From: Microthrixaceae bacterium
GTDB lineage: Bacteria; Actinomycetota; Acidimicrobiia; Acidimicrobiales; Poriferisodalaceae
Assembly (NCBI GenBank): GCA_011523825.1
Contig: WTFX01000012.1
Location: 85,209 to 149,208 of the forward strand
DNA: 64,000 nucleotides
Direction of reading: 5' to 3'
Part shown: piece by piece, positions 1 to 9,621 of the stretch
How the letters are laid out: each line of letters starts with the position of its first letter
Position numbering within the stretch: position 1 is the first letter of the stretch
The notes under the pieces: model-generated
Seen by the model: the letters and a program-made list of their open reading frames with translations, nothing else
Databases searched by the model: none
Told to the model about the DNA's origin: nothing
Made by a program: the position numbers and the translations under genes

Positions 1-1
1 C

Positions 2-1342
2 ATCCTGCCGCAGTGGGCCACGCTGATCTACTGCGGCTTGATCCTGCTGATGGCCATGCGCGACAAGATCATCTTCCTGTCGTCGCGGGCCGAGCAGTAC
101 GTGCCCACGCTGCTGTGCTTCTCGCTGTTCAGCAACTTCGTCGACATGATCATCGCTGCCAAGGTCTTCATCGTCATCATCTGGATGGGCGCCGGTTTCT
201 CGAAGCTGCAGCACGGGTTCTCTTCGACGGTGTCGATCATGGTGCAGAACACGCCGTGGGTGGTCTGGGACCGATTCCGCAAAGCGACAGTCAAGGACTA
301 TCCCCGCGACATCCGGCCGGCTCGAACGACGCACTTGCTGGCCCATATCGGCGGCACCACCTGCGAGCTCATCATGCCCTTGGTGCTGCTGTTCTCGCCG
401 TGGGGATGGGCGACGTGGATTGCCATCGTGTCCATCTGGATGCTGCACACCTTCATCATCTCGACGTTCCCGCTGGCGGTTCCGCTCGAGTGGAACGTGT
501 TCTTCATCTTCTGCTCAGCGTTCTTGTTTTCGAACTTCCACACCGGGAACGGCTACGCGGTATGGGACATGGAGCCGGTGCTGCTGGTCGTGGTGCTGGT
601 TGCGGCGCTGTCGCCCATCGTGCTCGGCGCCTTCCGCCCGCAGTACGTGAGCTTCCTGGTGGGCATGAAGCAGTACGCCGGCAACTGGGCGGCGGCCACG
701 TTCTCGCTTCGCAACAAGGAGATCGAAGACCGCATCAACGACAAGATCGTGAAGTCCGCCGACAACCAGATCGATCAGCTCGAGCCGCTGTTCGGCCCTG
801 AGATCTCGGAGATCTTCATTCAGAAGGCCGTGGCGTTCCGCATGATGCATCCGATGGGCCGCATGCACATCTCGGGCCTGATGTGCCATGTCGACGATCT
901 GGACAAGCGCATCCAGCGCGAGGGCGAGTTCTTGAGCAACGTGTTGACGGGGTGGAATTTCGGCGACGGGCACTGCCTGGACGAGCGGCTGATCGCCGCG
1001 TGGCAGGAGCGGTGCCAGTACGAGCCCGGCGATGTGATCGCGGTGTTCACCGAGTCTCGGCCGGCGTACACCAACAGGGTGCAGTACCGGGTGATCGATG
1101 CAGCGCTGGGGACTGTCGAGAAGGGCTGGTACCGCCACGACGACGCCTACAACTCCCAGCCGTGGCTGCCCGACGGCCCGATCCCCCACACGGTGACGTG
1201 GCGGAAGGAGGGTTACGAGCCGCAGGGGGTGCCGCATCCCGGCAATGCCCGCAAAGTGCCGTCCATCGACCACGACGGAACCTGGCTGATCCCCCGCCAG
1301 ACGGCCGACGGCGTCGTGATGCCACCAGCCGACACCGGCTGA
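2..1342 (+). CDS. DUF3556-like transmembrane protein, 5' end outside window
   Basis: The frame is open from base 2, so the true start lies upstream. About 446 residues are visible, ending at a TGA at 1340-1342. The N-terminal half is hydrophobic, with several membrane segments (for example around residues 1-30, 110-165 and 185-205), followed by a soluble C-terminal half. The pattern resembles the DUF3556 family of actinobacterial transmembrane proteins, which I recall as somewhat longer than the part seen here; their function is unknown. The next gene starts 4 bases after this stop, so the two are probably co-transcribed. A membrane protein beside a polyene-type desaturase suggests lipid or carotenoid-like chemistry, but that is only context. 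The family call is from memory of the pattern and is moderate. Confidence 0.65.
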   Translation: MLPQWATLIYCGLILLMAMRDKIIFLSSRAEQYVPTLLCFSLFSNFVDMIIAAKVFIVIIWMGAGFSKLQHGFSSTVSIMVQNTPWVVWDRFRKATVKDYPRDIRPARTTHLLAHIGGTTCELIMPLVLLFSPWGWATWIAIVSIWMLHTFIISTFPLAVPLEWNVFFIFCSAFLFSNFHTGNGYAVWDMEPVLLVVVLVAALSPIVLGAFRPQYVSFLVGMKQYAGNWAAATFSLRNKEIEDRINDKIVKSADNQIDQLEPLFGPEISEIFIQKAVAFRMMHPMGRMHISGLMCHVDDLDKRIQREGEFLSNVLTGWNFGDGHCLDERLIAAWQERCQYEPGDVIAVFTESRPAYTNRVQYRVIDAALGTVEKGWYRHDDAYNSQPWLPDGPIPHTVTWRKEGYEPQGVPHPGNARKVPSIDHDGTWLIPRQTADGVVMPPADTG

Positions 1343-1346
1343 CGCG

Positions 1347-2774
1347 GTGACGACGGCGACCGTCGTCGGCAGCGGGCCGAATGGATTGGCCGCTGCGGTC
1401 CACCTGGCGCGTGCAGGCGTGGACGTGACCGTGCTGGAGGCGGCGGACACCATCGGGGGTGGCACGCGCAGCGCCGAGGCCATCGTGCCAGGCCTGATTC
1501 ACGACCAGTGCTCGGCGGTTCATCCCGTGGCAGCCGCGTCGCCGTTTCTGCGCGGGCTCGACCTCGAGGCGCTCGGTCTGCGGTGGTGCGCGCCCGTGGT
1601 CGACTGCGCGCATCCGCTTGACGACGGCTCGGCCGGCCTGCTGTACCGGTCCATTGCGCAGACCGCGGCGGGGCTGGGCGGGGACGGTGCCCGGTGGAGC
1701 CGGCTCTTCGAGGCGCTGACGGCTGATCTCGATGCGCTGTTCGAAGACATCACGCAGCCGCTGCTGCGGGTGCCGCGCCATCCGCTGCTGACCGCCCGCT
1801 TCGGGGCGGTGTCTGCGACGCCCGCCACGGTTGTGGGCCGCTTCTGGCGCAGCGAGCAGGCTCGGGCGCTGTGGGCAGGCGTTGCTGCACACGCGTTCTG
1901 GCGCTTGGACAGCCCGATGTCCAGCGCGGTCGGCCTGATGATCCTGGCCGCAGGACACCAGTACGGCTGGGTCGTCGCCGAAGGCGGCTCGCAGGCGATT
2001 GCGGACGCGCTGGTTGCCGACCTGACTGCACACGGCGGGCGGGTGGAGACTGGGGTTCGGGTCGGCTCGCCTGCCGAACTGCCGCCGACCGACTTGCTGC
2101 TGCTCGATGTGTCGCCGTCGAGCGCAGCCGACATCTTGGGCGACCGGCTGCCGCGTCGAGTTGCGCGCGCCTACCGGCGGTTCCGCCACGGCCCCGGAGC
2201 GTTCAAGGTCGACTTCGCGATCGAGGGCGATGTGCCGTGGCGGGCTCCGGCTGCCGGTGATGCCGGCACGGTGCATCTCGGCGGCGATGCGCGCGAGGTG
2301 TTCAACAGTGAACTGGCAGTCCATCGCGGCCAGATGCCCGAGCGGCCGTTCGTGCTGGTGGGCCAGCAGTACCTGGCCGACCCCTCCCGCTCGGTCGGCG
2401 AGGTCCACCCGCTGTGGACCTACGCGCACGTCCCCCACGGCTACACCGGCGACGCGACCGAGGCGATCGTCGCCCAGATCGAGCGATTCGCTCCCGGGTT
2501 CTCCGAGCGAGTGGTGGGAACCGCGGTGCGCTCGGCCACCGAGATGTCGGCCTACAACCCGAACTTCGTCGGCGGCGACATCTTGAGCGGCGCCTCGTCG
2601 CCCCTCCAGCTGCTGTTCCGGCCCCGAGTTGCCCGCGATCCCTACTTCACCGGCATCCCGGGCACCTACCTGTGCTCAGCGTCGACGCCCCCGGGGGCAG
2701 GCGCACACGGCCTGTGCGGCCTCAACGCCGCCAGCCGAGCCCTGGCCGCGCTGGGCATCCCCCGCCCGACGTGA
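1347..2774 (+). CDS. FAD-dependent oxidoreductase, phytoene desaturase (CrtI)-like
   Basis: A 475-residue flavoprotein. It opens with the FAD-binding beta-alpha-beta fingerprint VVGSGPNGLAAAVHLARAG, followed by the LEAADTIGGGTRS segment typical of CrtI/phytoene-desaturase-like amine oxidase-fold proteins. The C-terminus has the second FAD-contact region near LCSASTPPGAGAHGLCG. Length agrees with the family (about 480-520). The start is a GTG 4 bases after the preceding stop; the FAD fingerprint begins about 5 residues in, so no longer N-terminus is needed. CrtI-like enzymes desaturate or isomerise polyenes, but many actinobacterial paralogues have unknown substrates and there are no carotenoid genes next to it here, so the substrate cannot be given. 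Confidence 0.85.
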   Translation: MTTATVVGSGPNGLAAAVHLARAGVDVTVLEAADTIGGGTRSAEAIVPGLIHDQCSAVHPVAAASPFLRGLDLEALGLRWCAPVVDCAHPLDDGSAGLLYRSIAQTAAGLGGDGARWSRLFEALTADLDALFEDITQPLLRVPRHPLLTARFGAVSATPATVVGRFWRSEQARALWAGVAAHAFWRLDSPMSSAVGLMILAAGHQYGWVVAEGGSQAIADALVADLTAHGGRVETGVRVGSPAELPPTDLLLLDVSPSSAADILGDRLPRRVARAYRRFRHGPGAFKVDFAIEGDVPWRAPAAGDAGTVHLGGDAREVFNSELAVHRGQMPERPFVLVGQQYLADPSRSVGEVHPLWTYAHVPHGYTGDATEAIVAQIERFAPGFSERVVGTAVRSATEMSAYNPNFVGGDILSGASSPLQLLFRPRVARDPYFTGIPGTYLCSASTPPGAGAHGLCGLNAASRALAALGIPRPT

Positions 2775-2840
2775 TCTGCATGTGCAACGGCTCGCGGAAA
2801 CGCACGGTGCCGAGCGATGGCCGCGTAGCGTGACGGCAAG

Positions 2841-5800
2841 ATGCCCGACTTCTACGAGCAGCCGATCCTCAACTCGCCGTACGACGCACCCACGAGCCAC
2901 TGGGAACTCGACGACGAACGCCAGCCGACTGGCGCCGTGTCGGAGGGTCGCCGACCCGCTTCGTTTATCTCGCCGATTCCCGCACCACGCAAGCGAGGCA
3001 AGAAGGGCGCCAAGGCGGACAAGTCGACCCAGCAGACGTTGGTGTTCGACACGCAGGCGGAGTCCCTGACCGAGGACGGTCAGCAGTACGACCTGTCGCA
3101 ACTCATCAACACAGTCCGTGGCGAGGTTGCCAAATGGCGGTCAGAACCTGATGAGCGACGCTGGCATGTCACTGCGGAGACCGCACGGCTGCTCAAGCAC
3201 TGGCGACACTTCGAGTTTCCGGGCATCCGGCCGTTCTTCTGCCAAGTCGAAGCGGTTGAAACCGTCATCTGGCTTACTGAGGTCGCTCCAAACACAGCGG
3301 TGGGACGACGCCTGCGCGACCAGATCGCAGCGGCGAGCGAGCAGGCAAATCCGGGCGTCGACCGCCTCGCGCTGAAGATGGCGACCGGTTCGGGCAAGAC
3401 AACCGTGATGGCCATGCTCATCGCTTGGCAGACCATCAATGCGGTGCGGCATCCCCAGAGCCAGAGATTCACCCGCGGCTTCCTCGTCGTAACCCCCGGA
3501 ATACCCATCCGGGATCGGCTCCGCGTGCTGCAGCCCAACGATCCCGACAGCTACTACCGCAGCCGTGATCTCGTCCCTGCCGACATGGCAGGCGAGTTGG
3601 GCAGGGCGCGGATCGTCATCACGAACTATCACGCCTTCATCCGGCGCGAAACGATGAGTCTCGCCAAGGGCAACCGAGCGCTGCTGCAAGGCCATGGGCC
3701 TGAGATCGACACCCGCGAATCCGAAGGCCAGATGCTCCAGCGGGTGATGCCCGAGTTGATGGGCACCAAGGGCGTGATGGTGCTGAACGACGAGGCGCAC
3801 CATTGCTACCGAGAGAAGCCGGGCTCGGCCGACGAGTCCGATGAACCGGAGTTGACCGGCGACGCCCGCAAGGAAGCCGAAAACAACTCTGAGGCCGCCC
3901 GCGTCTGGATGACCGGCATCGAGGCCGTCCAGCGTAAGCTCGGGCTGAAGCGCGTGATCGACCTGTCGGCGACGCCGTTCTTCCTCAGCGGCTCGGGTTA
4001 CGCCGAGGGCACTCTGTTCGGCTGGGTCGCCAGCGATTTCTCGCTCATGGACGCCATCGAGTGCGGCATCGTCAAGCTGCCGAGAGTGCCTGTGGCCGAC
4101 AACATCCCCGGCAACGTGATGCCCACCTATCGCGAGCTGTGGAAGCACATCGGCAAGAAGATGCCCCGCAAGGGCCTGAAGGCCGTCGGGCAGCTTGATC
4201 CCGAGGCGACGTTGCCAGTTGAGCTGAAATCTGCATTGGAAGCGTTGTACGGGCACTACGAGCAGGTTTTCGAGCAGTGGGAGGCACAGCCCGACATTGA
4301 GGTCCCGCCGTGTTTCATCGTGGTGTGCAACAACACGGCCACTTCGAAGATCGTCTACGACTACATCTCCGGCTACCGGCGTGAGCTGCCAAGCGGCGCG
4401 GATTCCTTCCACAACGGCCGATTGGAGTTGTTTCGCAACTTTGACTCCCACGGCAACCCGTTGGCGCGTCCTCGCACGTTGTTGATCGACAGCCGTCAGC
4501 TCGAATCAGGAGATGCGCTCGATTCGAACTTCCGAGACGCGGCGTCGGACGAGATCGAGAGGTTCCGCCGGGAAATCATCGAACGCGGTGGCACCAGTCG
4601 AGAGGCCCAGAATCTCAGCGACGAAGACCTGCTCCGAGAGGTGATGAACACGGTGGGCAAGCCGGGCCGTCTGGGCGGCGACACCAGGTGCGTGGTGTCG
4701 GTGGCGATGTTGACCGAAGGCTGGGATGCGAACACTGTCACGCACGTCTTGGGCGTGAGGGCGTTCGGCACGCAGCTTCTGTGCGAGCAGGTCGTGGGCC
4801 GAGCCCTGCGCCGCCAGTCGTACGACCTCAACGAGCACGGACTATTCGAGACCGAGTACGCGGATGTCTTCGGTGTGCCGTTCGACTTCACCGCTGAACC
4901 GGTGATCGTCAAGCCCAAGCAGCCCAGTTCGACGGTGCAGGTGCATGCCGTCAGCCCCGAGCGGGATTCCTTGGAGATTCGCTTCCCGCGGGTTGCTGGC
5001 TATCGGGTCGATCTGCCCGATGATCGGCTGGAAGCCAAGTTCACTGAAGACTCGACGCTGCACCTCACGCCCGAGTTGGTCGGCCCGACTCGCACCCGCA
5101 ATGAAGGGATCATCGGCGAAGGCATCGACCTCGATCTCACCGACACTGGAGACACGCGCTACTCCACCATCGTCTACCACCTCACGAACTACCTGCTGCG
5201 TACGAAGTGGCGCGGCCCAGACGACCAGCCCCGGCTGCATCTCTTCGGTCAGCTCAAGCGAATCACCGAGCGCTGGCTCGACGAGCACTTGGTGTGCGAG
5301 GGCGGGACATCGCTGTCTCAGCTGGTCAACTTGCCGCTCTTGGATCAAGCGTGCGACCGCATCACAACCGCCATCGTCGAGGCCAAGCGAACGGAAGGCG
5401 GCAATGTGAAGGCGCTGCTTGACTCGTTCGCACCCGTCGGCACGACCCGCGACGTCAACTTCACCACGTCGAAGACGCAGCGTTGGCGCACCCGCGCTGA
5501 CCGCAGCCACGTCAACTGGGCGGTCGGCGACAGTGACTGGGAGTTGGAGTTCTGCCAAGTGGCCGAGGCCAATCCCGATGTGCTGGCCTACGTCAAGAAC
5601 GCGGGCATGGGCTTCGAGGTGCCGTACCGGACTGGCGGCCAGAATCGCATTTACGTGCCCGACTTCATTCTGAAGGTGAGCGACGACGGCGACGATGGAG
5701 GCGAACCGCTGCAGCTGGTCGTAGAGGTCAAGGGCTTCCGGGGTGAGGACGCCAAGGACAAGGCTGCCACGATGCGCAACTACTGGGTGCCCGGTGTCAA

Positions 5801-6224
5801 CCACCTCGGCACGTTCGGCTACTGGCAGTTCGTGGAACTGCGAAACAACTGGGATTTTGCAAAGGATCTCAGGACTGCCATCGCTCAGGCACGACGGGAG
5901 GCGCGTGCGTTTCGTGATGGTCGACAGACGCTGATCAGTCGCGATGCGGTGCTTGCTTCTTTGCGAGAGCTCAAGCCGCGCCTGCAAGAAGAATTCGGCA
6001 TCGCCAGCCTTAAGCTGTTCGGGTCGTTCGCTCGCGACGAGGCCCAGCTCACCAGCGATATCGACCTCATCGTCGAGTACCACACCGAGCCAGAGAGCTG
6101 GGGCAATTTCGGCGAGGGCCCATTCCTTGAGGACACTCTCGGCCGCAGCGTTGACATCGCGATTGGCAAGGAGTTGCGCGACCATGTGCGCCCGAACGCT
6201 GAGCGGGAAGCGATCGATGTATAG
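2841..6224 (+). CDS. res: Type III restriction subunit Res fused to a C-terminal MntA-like nucleotidyltransferase domain
   Basis: 1,127 residues. The N-terminal two thirds are a superfamily 2 helicase: Walker A ATGSGKT at residues 181-187, DEAH at 317-320, an SATPFF motif near 376, and a C-terminal helicase lobe with QVVGRALRRQ around 650. A PD-(D/E)xK nuclease follows, visible as VPDFILKV near 940 and VVEVKGF near 962, as in type III Res proteins. The last roughly 90 residues are an extra domain with GSFARDEAQLTSDIDLIV, which has exactly the GSx10DxD spacing (G1061, S1062, D1073, D1075) of minimal nucleotidyltransferases of the MntA antitoxin kind. The stop overlaps the next gene, a HepT-like HEPN protein, by 8 bases, and the Mod gene follows. 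The Res call is firm. Reading the tail as a fused antitoxin is inference from motif plus partner. Confidence 0.9.
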   Translation: MPDFYEQPILNSPYDAPTSHWELDDERQPTGAVSEGRRPASFISPIPAPRKRGKKGAKADKSTQQTLVFDTQAESLTEDGQQYDLSQLINTVRGEVAKWRSEPDERRWHVTAETARLLKHWRHFEFPGIRPFFCQVEAVETVIWLTEVAPNTAVGRRLRDQIAAASEQANPGVDRLALKMATGSGKTTVMAMLIAWQTINAVRHPQSQRFTRGFLVVTPGIPIRDRLRVLQPNDPDSYYRSRDLVPADMAGELGRARIVITNYHAFIRRETMSLAKGNRALLQGHGPEIDTRESEGQMLQRVMPELMGTKGVMVLNDEAHHCYREKPGSADESDEPELTGDARKEAENNSEAARVWMTGIEAVQRKLGLKRVIDLSATPFFLSGSGYAEGTLFGWVASDFSLMDAIECGIVKLPRVPVADNIPGNVMPTYRELWKHIGKKMPRKGLKAVGQLDPEATLPVELKSALEALYGHYEQVFEQWEAQPDIEVPPCFIVVCNNTATSKIVYDYISGYRRELPSGADSFHNGRLELFRNFDSHGNPLARPRTLLIDSRQLESGDALDSNFRDAASDEIERFRREIIERGGTSREAQNLSDEDLLREVMNTVGKPGRLGGDTRCVVSVAMLTEGWDANTVTHVLGVRAFGTQLLCEQVVGRALRRQSYDLNEHGLFETEYADVFGVPFDFTAEPVIVKPKQPSSTVQVHAVSPERDSLEIRFPRVAGYRVDLPDDRLEAKFTEDSTLHLTPELVGPTRTRNEGIIGEGIDLDLTDTGDTRYSTIVYHLTNYLLRTKWRGPDDQPRLHLFGQLKRITERWLDEHLVCEGGTSLSQLVNLPLLDQACDRITTAIVEAKRTEGGNVKALLDSFAPVGTTRDVNFTTSKTQRWRTRADRSHVNWAVGDSDWELEFCQVAEANPDVLAYVKNAGMGFEVPYRTGGQNRIYVPDFILKVSDDGDDGGEPLQLVVEVKGFRGEDAKDKAATMRNYWVPGVNHLGTFGYWQFVELRNNWDFAKDLRTAIAQARREARAFRDGRQTLISRDAVLASLRELKPRLQEEFGIASLKLFGSFARDEAQLTSDIDLIVEYHTEPESWGNFGEGPFLEDTLGRSVDIAIGKELRDHVRPNAEREAIDV

Positions 6225-6579
6225 GTGCACCGAGCCTGAAGAATGGTTGCCGCACATCAGGCGCATGTTGGATGCAGCCGAGAAGGCATCCGAATACGCC
6301 CAAGGCGTTCAGGAGTCCGAATTCCTTCCGGGTGCACTGGAGTATGACGCGTCGCTCATGCAGCTCGTGGTCCTTGCTGAAGCGGCAAATCGAGTGCCGC
6401 CCCCTGTGCGAGAAGCACTCAGTGCCATCGTCTGGCACAAGATCCGCGGCCTGCGAAATCGCATCGCTCACGACTACGAGAGCCTCGAAGAAGACTCCGT
6501 GTGGAACACCGTGAATGTCTTGGTGCCAGAGCTCATCACGACTCTGCGCGAAGTGCTCGCACGGCACACCGAGGAGTGA
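6217..6579 (+). CDS. HEPN-domain protein, HepT-like (DUF86) toxin candidate
   Basis: A 120-residue helical protein with RNRIAHDY at residues 80-87. This is the Rx4HxY motif of HepT-type HEPN toxins: R80 and H85 would form the RNase site, and Y87 is the position that MntA antitoxins modify with AMP in characterised HepT-MntA pairs. The ATG at 6217 lies inside the end of the upstream res gene (8-base overlap), which fits translational coupling. An upstream in-frame extension is only a shadow of res. The cognate MNT domain is not a separate gene: it is the C-terminus of Res. The Mod gene follows after 3 bases. Family knowledge supports a toxin RNase; whether this copy is toxic is untested. Confidence 0.88.
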   Translation: MYRCTEPEEWLPHIRRMLDAAEKASEYAQGVQESEFLPGALEYDASLMQLVVLAEAANRVPPPVREALSAIVWHKIRGLRNRIAHDYESLEEDSVWNTVNVLVPELITTLREVLARHTEE

Positions 6580-6582
6580 CGG

Positions 6583-9570
6583 ATGGCGAAGCGCGGTACC
6601 AAGTCGAAGGAAGTCGAGAGCCTGACGCACGACGAGTCGTCGCGGGTGAACATCCCGACGGCCGAGTATCAGACCCAATCCTCAGATGAGCGTGCGGCAG
6701 CGATCCGAGTTGCCTACGAGCGTCTCAATCGCGATCTCGATCCTCAGCTTGTGTGGCGAGGCAAGGACATTGTCGACTGGTCTGACCTGGTGGTGCAGGC
6801 GCCGCCGCTGTATATCCAAGAAAAGATCCACCCAAAAGCGCTCATAGCCGATCTTCGGCGGCTTAGCCGGCGCCGCAGCATTGAACAAGCGGCGTCCGAC
6901 GCAGGGTTCCAGATCGAGCTGTTCTCCGACTTCAACGGGCTTCCGAACGCCGAGGCAAAGACTGAGTTCTACGAGCACCAGATGAACTGGTCGAACCGGA
7001 TGATCCTCGGCGACAGTCTGCAGGTGATGGCCAGTCTTGCGGAACGCGAGGGACTGCAGGGCAAGGTGCAGTGCATCTATATCGACCCTCCCTACGGCAT
7101 CAAATTCAATTCAAACTTCCAGTGGTCAACCAGAAGTCGCGACGTGAAGGACGGAAAGGCCGAACATATCACTCGTGAACCTGAGCAAGTGCGTGCCTTT
7201 CGAGACACATGGCTCGACGGCATTCACAGCTATTTGACCTATCTGCGAGACCGTCTGACCGTTGTCCGAGATCTCTTGACCGAGAGCGGCTCGGTGTTTG
7301 TACAAATCGGCGACGAGAATGTGCACCGAGTCCGGTCACTCATGGACGAAATCTTCGGCGCCGACAACTTTGTGAGCTTGATATCAGTGCAGACGACAAG
7401 CGGTTTTCCGGCGACTTGGATCGGAAATGTAGCCGACTATGTACTCTGGTTCGCAAAGAACCGGAACACCGGCGACGCAAAGTCATCTCGGTATCGCAAG
7501 AAATTTGTGCTCGGCGAGGGAAATGCAACTTGGTTGCGGTTCCCTGACTTCACTTACCGTGGAGTGAAGGCTGCAGAAAAACGTGGTGAAGTCTCGGTGC
7601 CCAGCAGTGCGCGCCCATACATGCCCGACAATCTGATTTCTCAAGGACGCTCGAGCCAACCGCAGCCATTCTTGTGGCAAGGTGAGAGCTACGATAGTTG
7701 GCCAAAGAATGCCCATTGGAAGGCAAATTATCCGGTCGGCATGACGCGACTTGGACGAGCTGGTCGAATTCACACCGCCGATAATTCGATAAGATATGTT
7801 CGATTCCACAGTGATTCTGAGGCGGCCGTTCACGGGAATGTATGGACGGACACCGGAACTGGCAATTTCACCGATGACAAGGTGTACGTTGTCCAGACGA
7901 ATACAAAGATCGTGGAGCGATGCCTCCTAATGGCAAGCAATCCGGGCGATCTGGTACTTGACCCAACCTGCGGGGCCGGCACCACAGCCTATGTGGCGGA
8001 GCAATGGGGAAGGCGATGGATCACCATCGACACGTCGCGTGTTGCGCTGGCTTTGGCACGTGCGCGACTCATGGGCGCTCGTTACCCGCACTACCTTCTC
8101 ACCGATAGTCCGGAAGGGCAGCAGAAGGAGGCTGAACTCAGCCGAGTAGAGGTTTCTGAGACGGCCACATTCGGCGACGTTAGGCAGGGCTTCGTATACG
8201 AACGCGTCCCGCACATCATGCTGAAGTCGATCGTCAACAACGCGGAGATCGACATCATCTACGAACAAGGTCAGCCAGTAGTTGAAGCGGCGCTAGCTGA
8301 TCTCAACTCGACGCTGCGTGCCGTCCCGCCAGCGCCCTTCGAGGTAGAGGTTGGTGGCCGCAAGGGCCAACAGGTCGATTTCGCCTTGTCGGCGGATACC
8401 ACGGTTTCATTGCCATCGGGTGAGGAGGTGCCTGCGGGTGGTCTGCTCGAATGGGAGGTGCCTCGTGAGCGGCCCGAGGACTGGCCATCTGACGCCGCTG
8501 AGCCGCACGAACGGTTCTGGCAGGCTCGCCTCGATCGGCAGCGGGCAATCGACGAGTCCATCGCCGCAAAGGCCGACTTCGAATACCTCTACGACAAGCC
8601 GTATCCGGACAACTCGAAGGTACGCGTCGCCGGGCCGTTCACCGTCGAGAGCATCTCACCGCATCGCTACCTGGGTCTCGACTCCGACGACCAGCTGATC
8701 GATCCTGTAGCCGACGCACGGAGCAATGGAGAGGCGCCGCAGGACTTCGTATCGCTCATCCTCGACAACCTGCGGACCGCAGGGGTGCAGCAGGCACACA
8801 AGACAGACCGCATCGACTTCATCTCGCTGCAGCCGTGGCCGGGTGACTACGTCTGCGCCGAAGGCACCTACACCGAGGCTCCGCAGCCATCGAAGGACGA
8901 CTCAGCCGATCTGTCCGATGCTGATGTCCGAAGAGCAGCGATCTTCGTCGGCCCAGAGTTCGGCACCGTCACGCGCCCATTCCTTGTGGCGGCTGCTCAA
9001 GAGGCCGCCGAGGCGGGCTTCGATGTGCTGATCTCCTGCGCGTTCAACTACGACGCACAAGCGTCCGCGTTCATCAGGTCAGGACCATTGCAGGTGCTTA
9101 AGGCCAGGATGAACGCCGATCTGCACATGGCCGGCGAACTCAAGAGCACTGGCAGCGGCAACCTGTTCGTCATCTTCGGCGAACCCGACATCGAGTTGCT
9201 CACGGCTCATCCGACCGAGGACGGTACCGCGCAGTTCTGCGTGAAGCTGAAGGGGATCGACGTATTCGATCCGACGACCGGCGAAGTGCGCAGCGACGAG
9301 CCCGGTTCCATCGCCTGTTGGTTCGTCGACACCGATTACGACCACGAGAGTTTCTTCGTGCGTCACGCCTACTTCCTCGGTGCCGACAACCCCTACAAGT
9401 CGCTCAAGACAACCCTGAAGGCCGAGGTCGACGAGGACGCCTGGGCAACCCTGAACAGCGACATCTCGCGCCCATTCCCGGTCCCCGAGACCCGCCACAT
9501 CGCTGTCAAGGTCATCAACCACCTCGGCGACGAGGTAATGAAGGTCTTCCGCGTCCCTACCGCCGCCTAG
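6583..9570 (+). CDS. mod: Type III restriction-modification methyltransferase Mod (adenine-specific, beta class)
   Basis: 995 residues. Motif IV DPPYG is at about residue 168 (in IYIDPPYGIKFNSNF) and the AdoMet-binding motif I DPTCGAGTT is at about 460. This IV-before-I order is that of beta-class N6-adenine methyltransferases, including type III Mod subunits. The stretch between them (about 190-450) is the target-recognition region; its DNA is visibly richer in A+T than the flanks. The protein is much longer than classical Mod subunits, with about 500 extra residues after motif I whose role I cannot name. The start ATG has GAGGAG (6571-6576) at 6-base spacing, overlapping the end of the HEPN gene. 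It should methylate the host recognition site and, with Res, form the restriction complex. Confidence 0.93.
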   Translation: MAKRGTKSKEVESLTHDESSRVNIPTAEYQTQSSDERAAAIRVAYERLNRDLDPQLVWRGKDIVDWSDLVVQAPPLYIQEKIHPKALIADLRRLSRRRSIEQAASDAGFQIELFSDFNGLPNAEAKTEFYEHQMNWSNRMILGDSLQVMASLAEREGLQGKVQCIYIDPPYGIKFNSNFQWSTRSRDVKDGKAEHITREPEQVRAFRDTWLDGIHSYLTYLRDRLTVVRDLLTESGSVFVQIGDENVHRVRSLMDEIFGADNFVSLISVQTTSGFPATWIGNVADYVLWFAKNRNTGDAKSSRYRKKFVLGEGNATWLRFPDFTYRGVKAAEKRGEVSVPSSARPYMPDNLISQGRSSQPQPFLWQGESYDSWPKNAHWKANYPVGMTRLGRAGRIHTADNSIRYVRFHSDSEAAVHGNVWTDTGTGNFTDDKVYVVQTNTKIVERCLLMASNPGDLVLDPTCGAGTTAYVAEQWGRRWITIDTSRVALALARARLMGARYPHYLLTDSPEGQQKEAELSRVEVSETATFGDVRQGFVYERVPHIMLKSIVNNAEIDIIYEQGQPVVEAALADLNSTLRAVPPAPFEVEVGGRKGQQVDFALSADTTVSLPSGEEVPAGGLLEWEVPRERPEDWPSDAAEPHERFWQARLDRQRAIDESIAAKADFEYLYDKPYPDNSKVRVAGPFTVESISPHRYLGLDSDDQLIDPVADARSNGEAPQDFVSLILDNLRTAGVQQAHKTDRIDFISLQPWPGDYVCAEGTYTEAPQPSKDDSADLSDADVRRAAIFVGPEFGTVTRPFLVAAAQEAAEAGFDVLISCAFNYDAQASAFIRSGPLQVLKARMNADLHMAGELKSTGSGNLFVIFGEPDIELLTAHPTEDGTAQFCVKLKGIDVFDPTTGEVRSDEPGSIACWFVDTDYDHESFFVRHAYFLGADNPYKSLKTTLKAEVDEDAWATLNSDISRPFPVPETRHIAVKVINHLGDEVMKVFRVPTAA

Positions 9571-9621
9571 GACGTGTCTTCAAGACCTGGGTCTGTCACA
9601 CCCGATCCCTACAGTTCGAAC

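Noticed and set aside
5944..6579. HEPN gene starting at 5944 as a 211-residue protein
   Set aside because: The first 91 codons overlap the Res nucleotidyltransferase domain in another frame and have no HEPN sequence. The ATG at 6217 gives a normal 120-residue HEPN protein.
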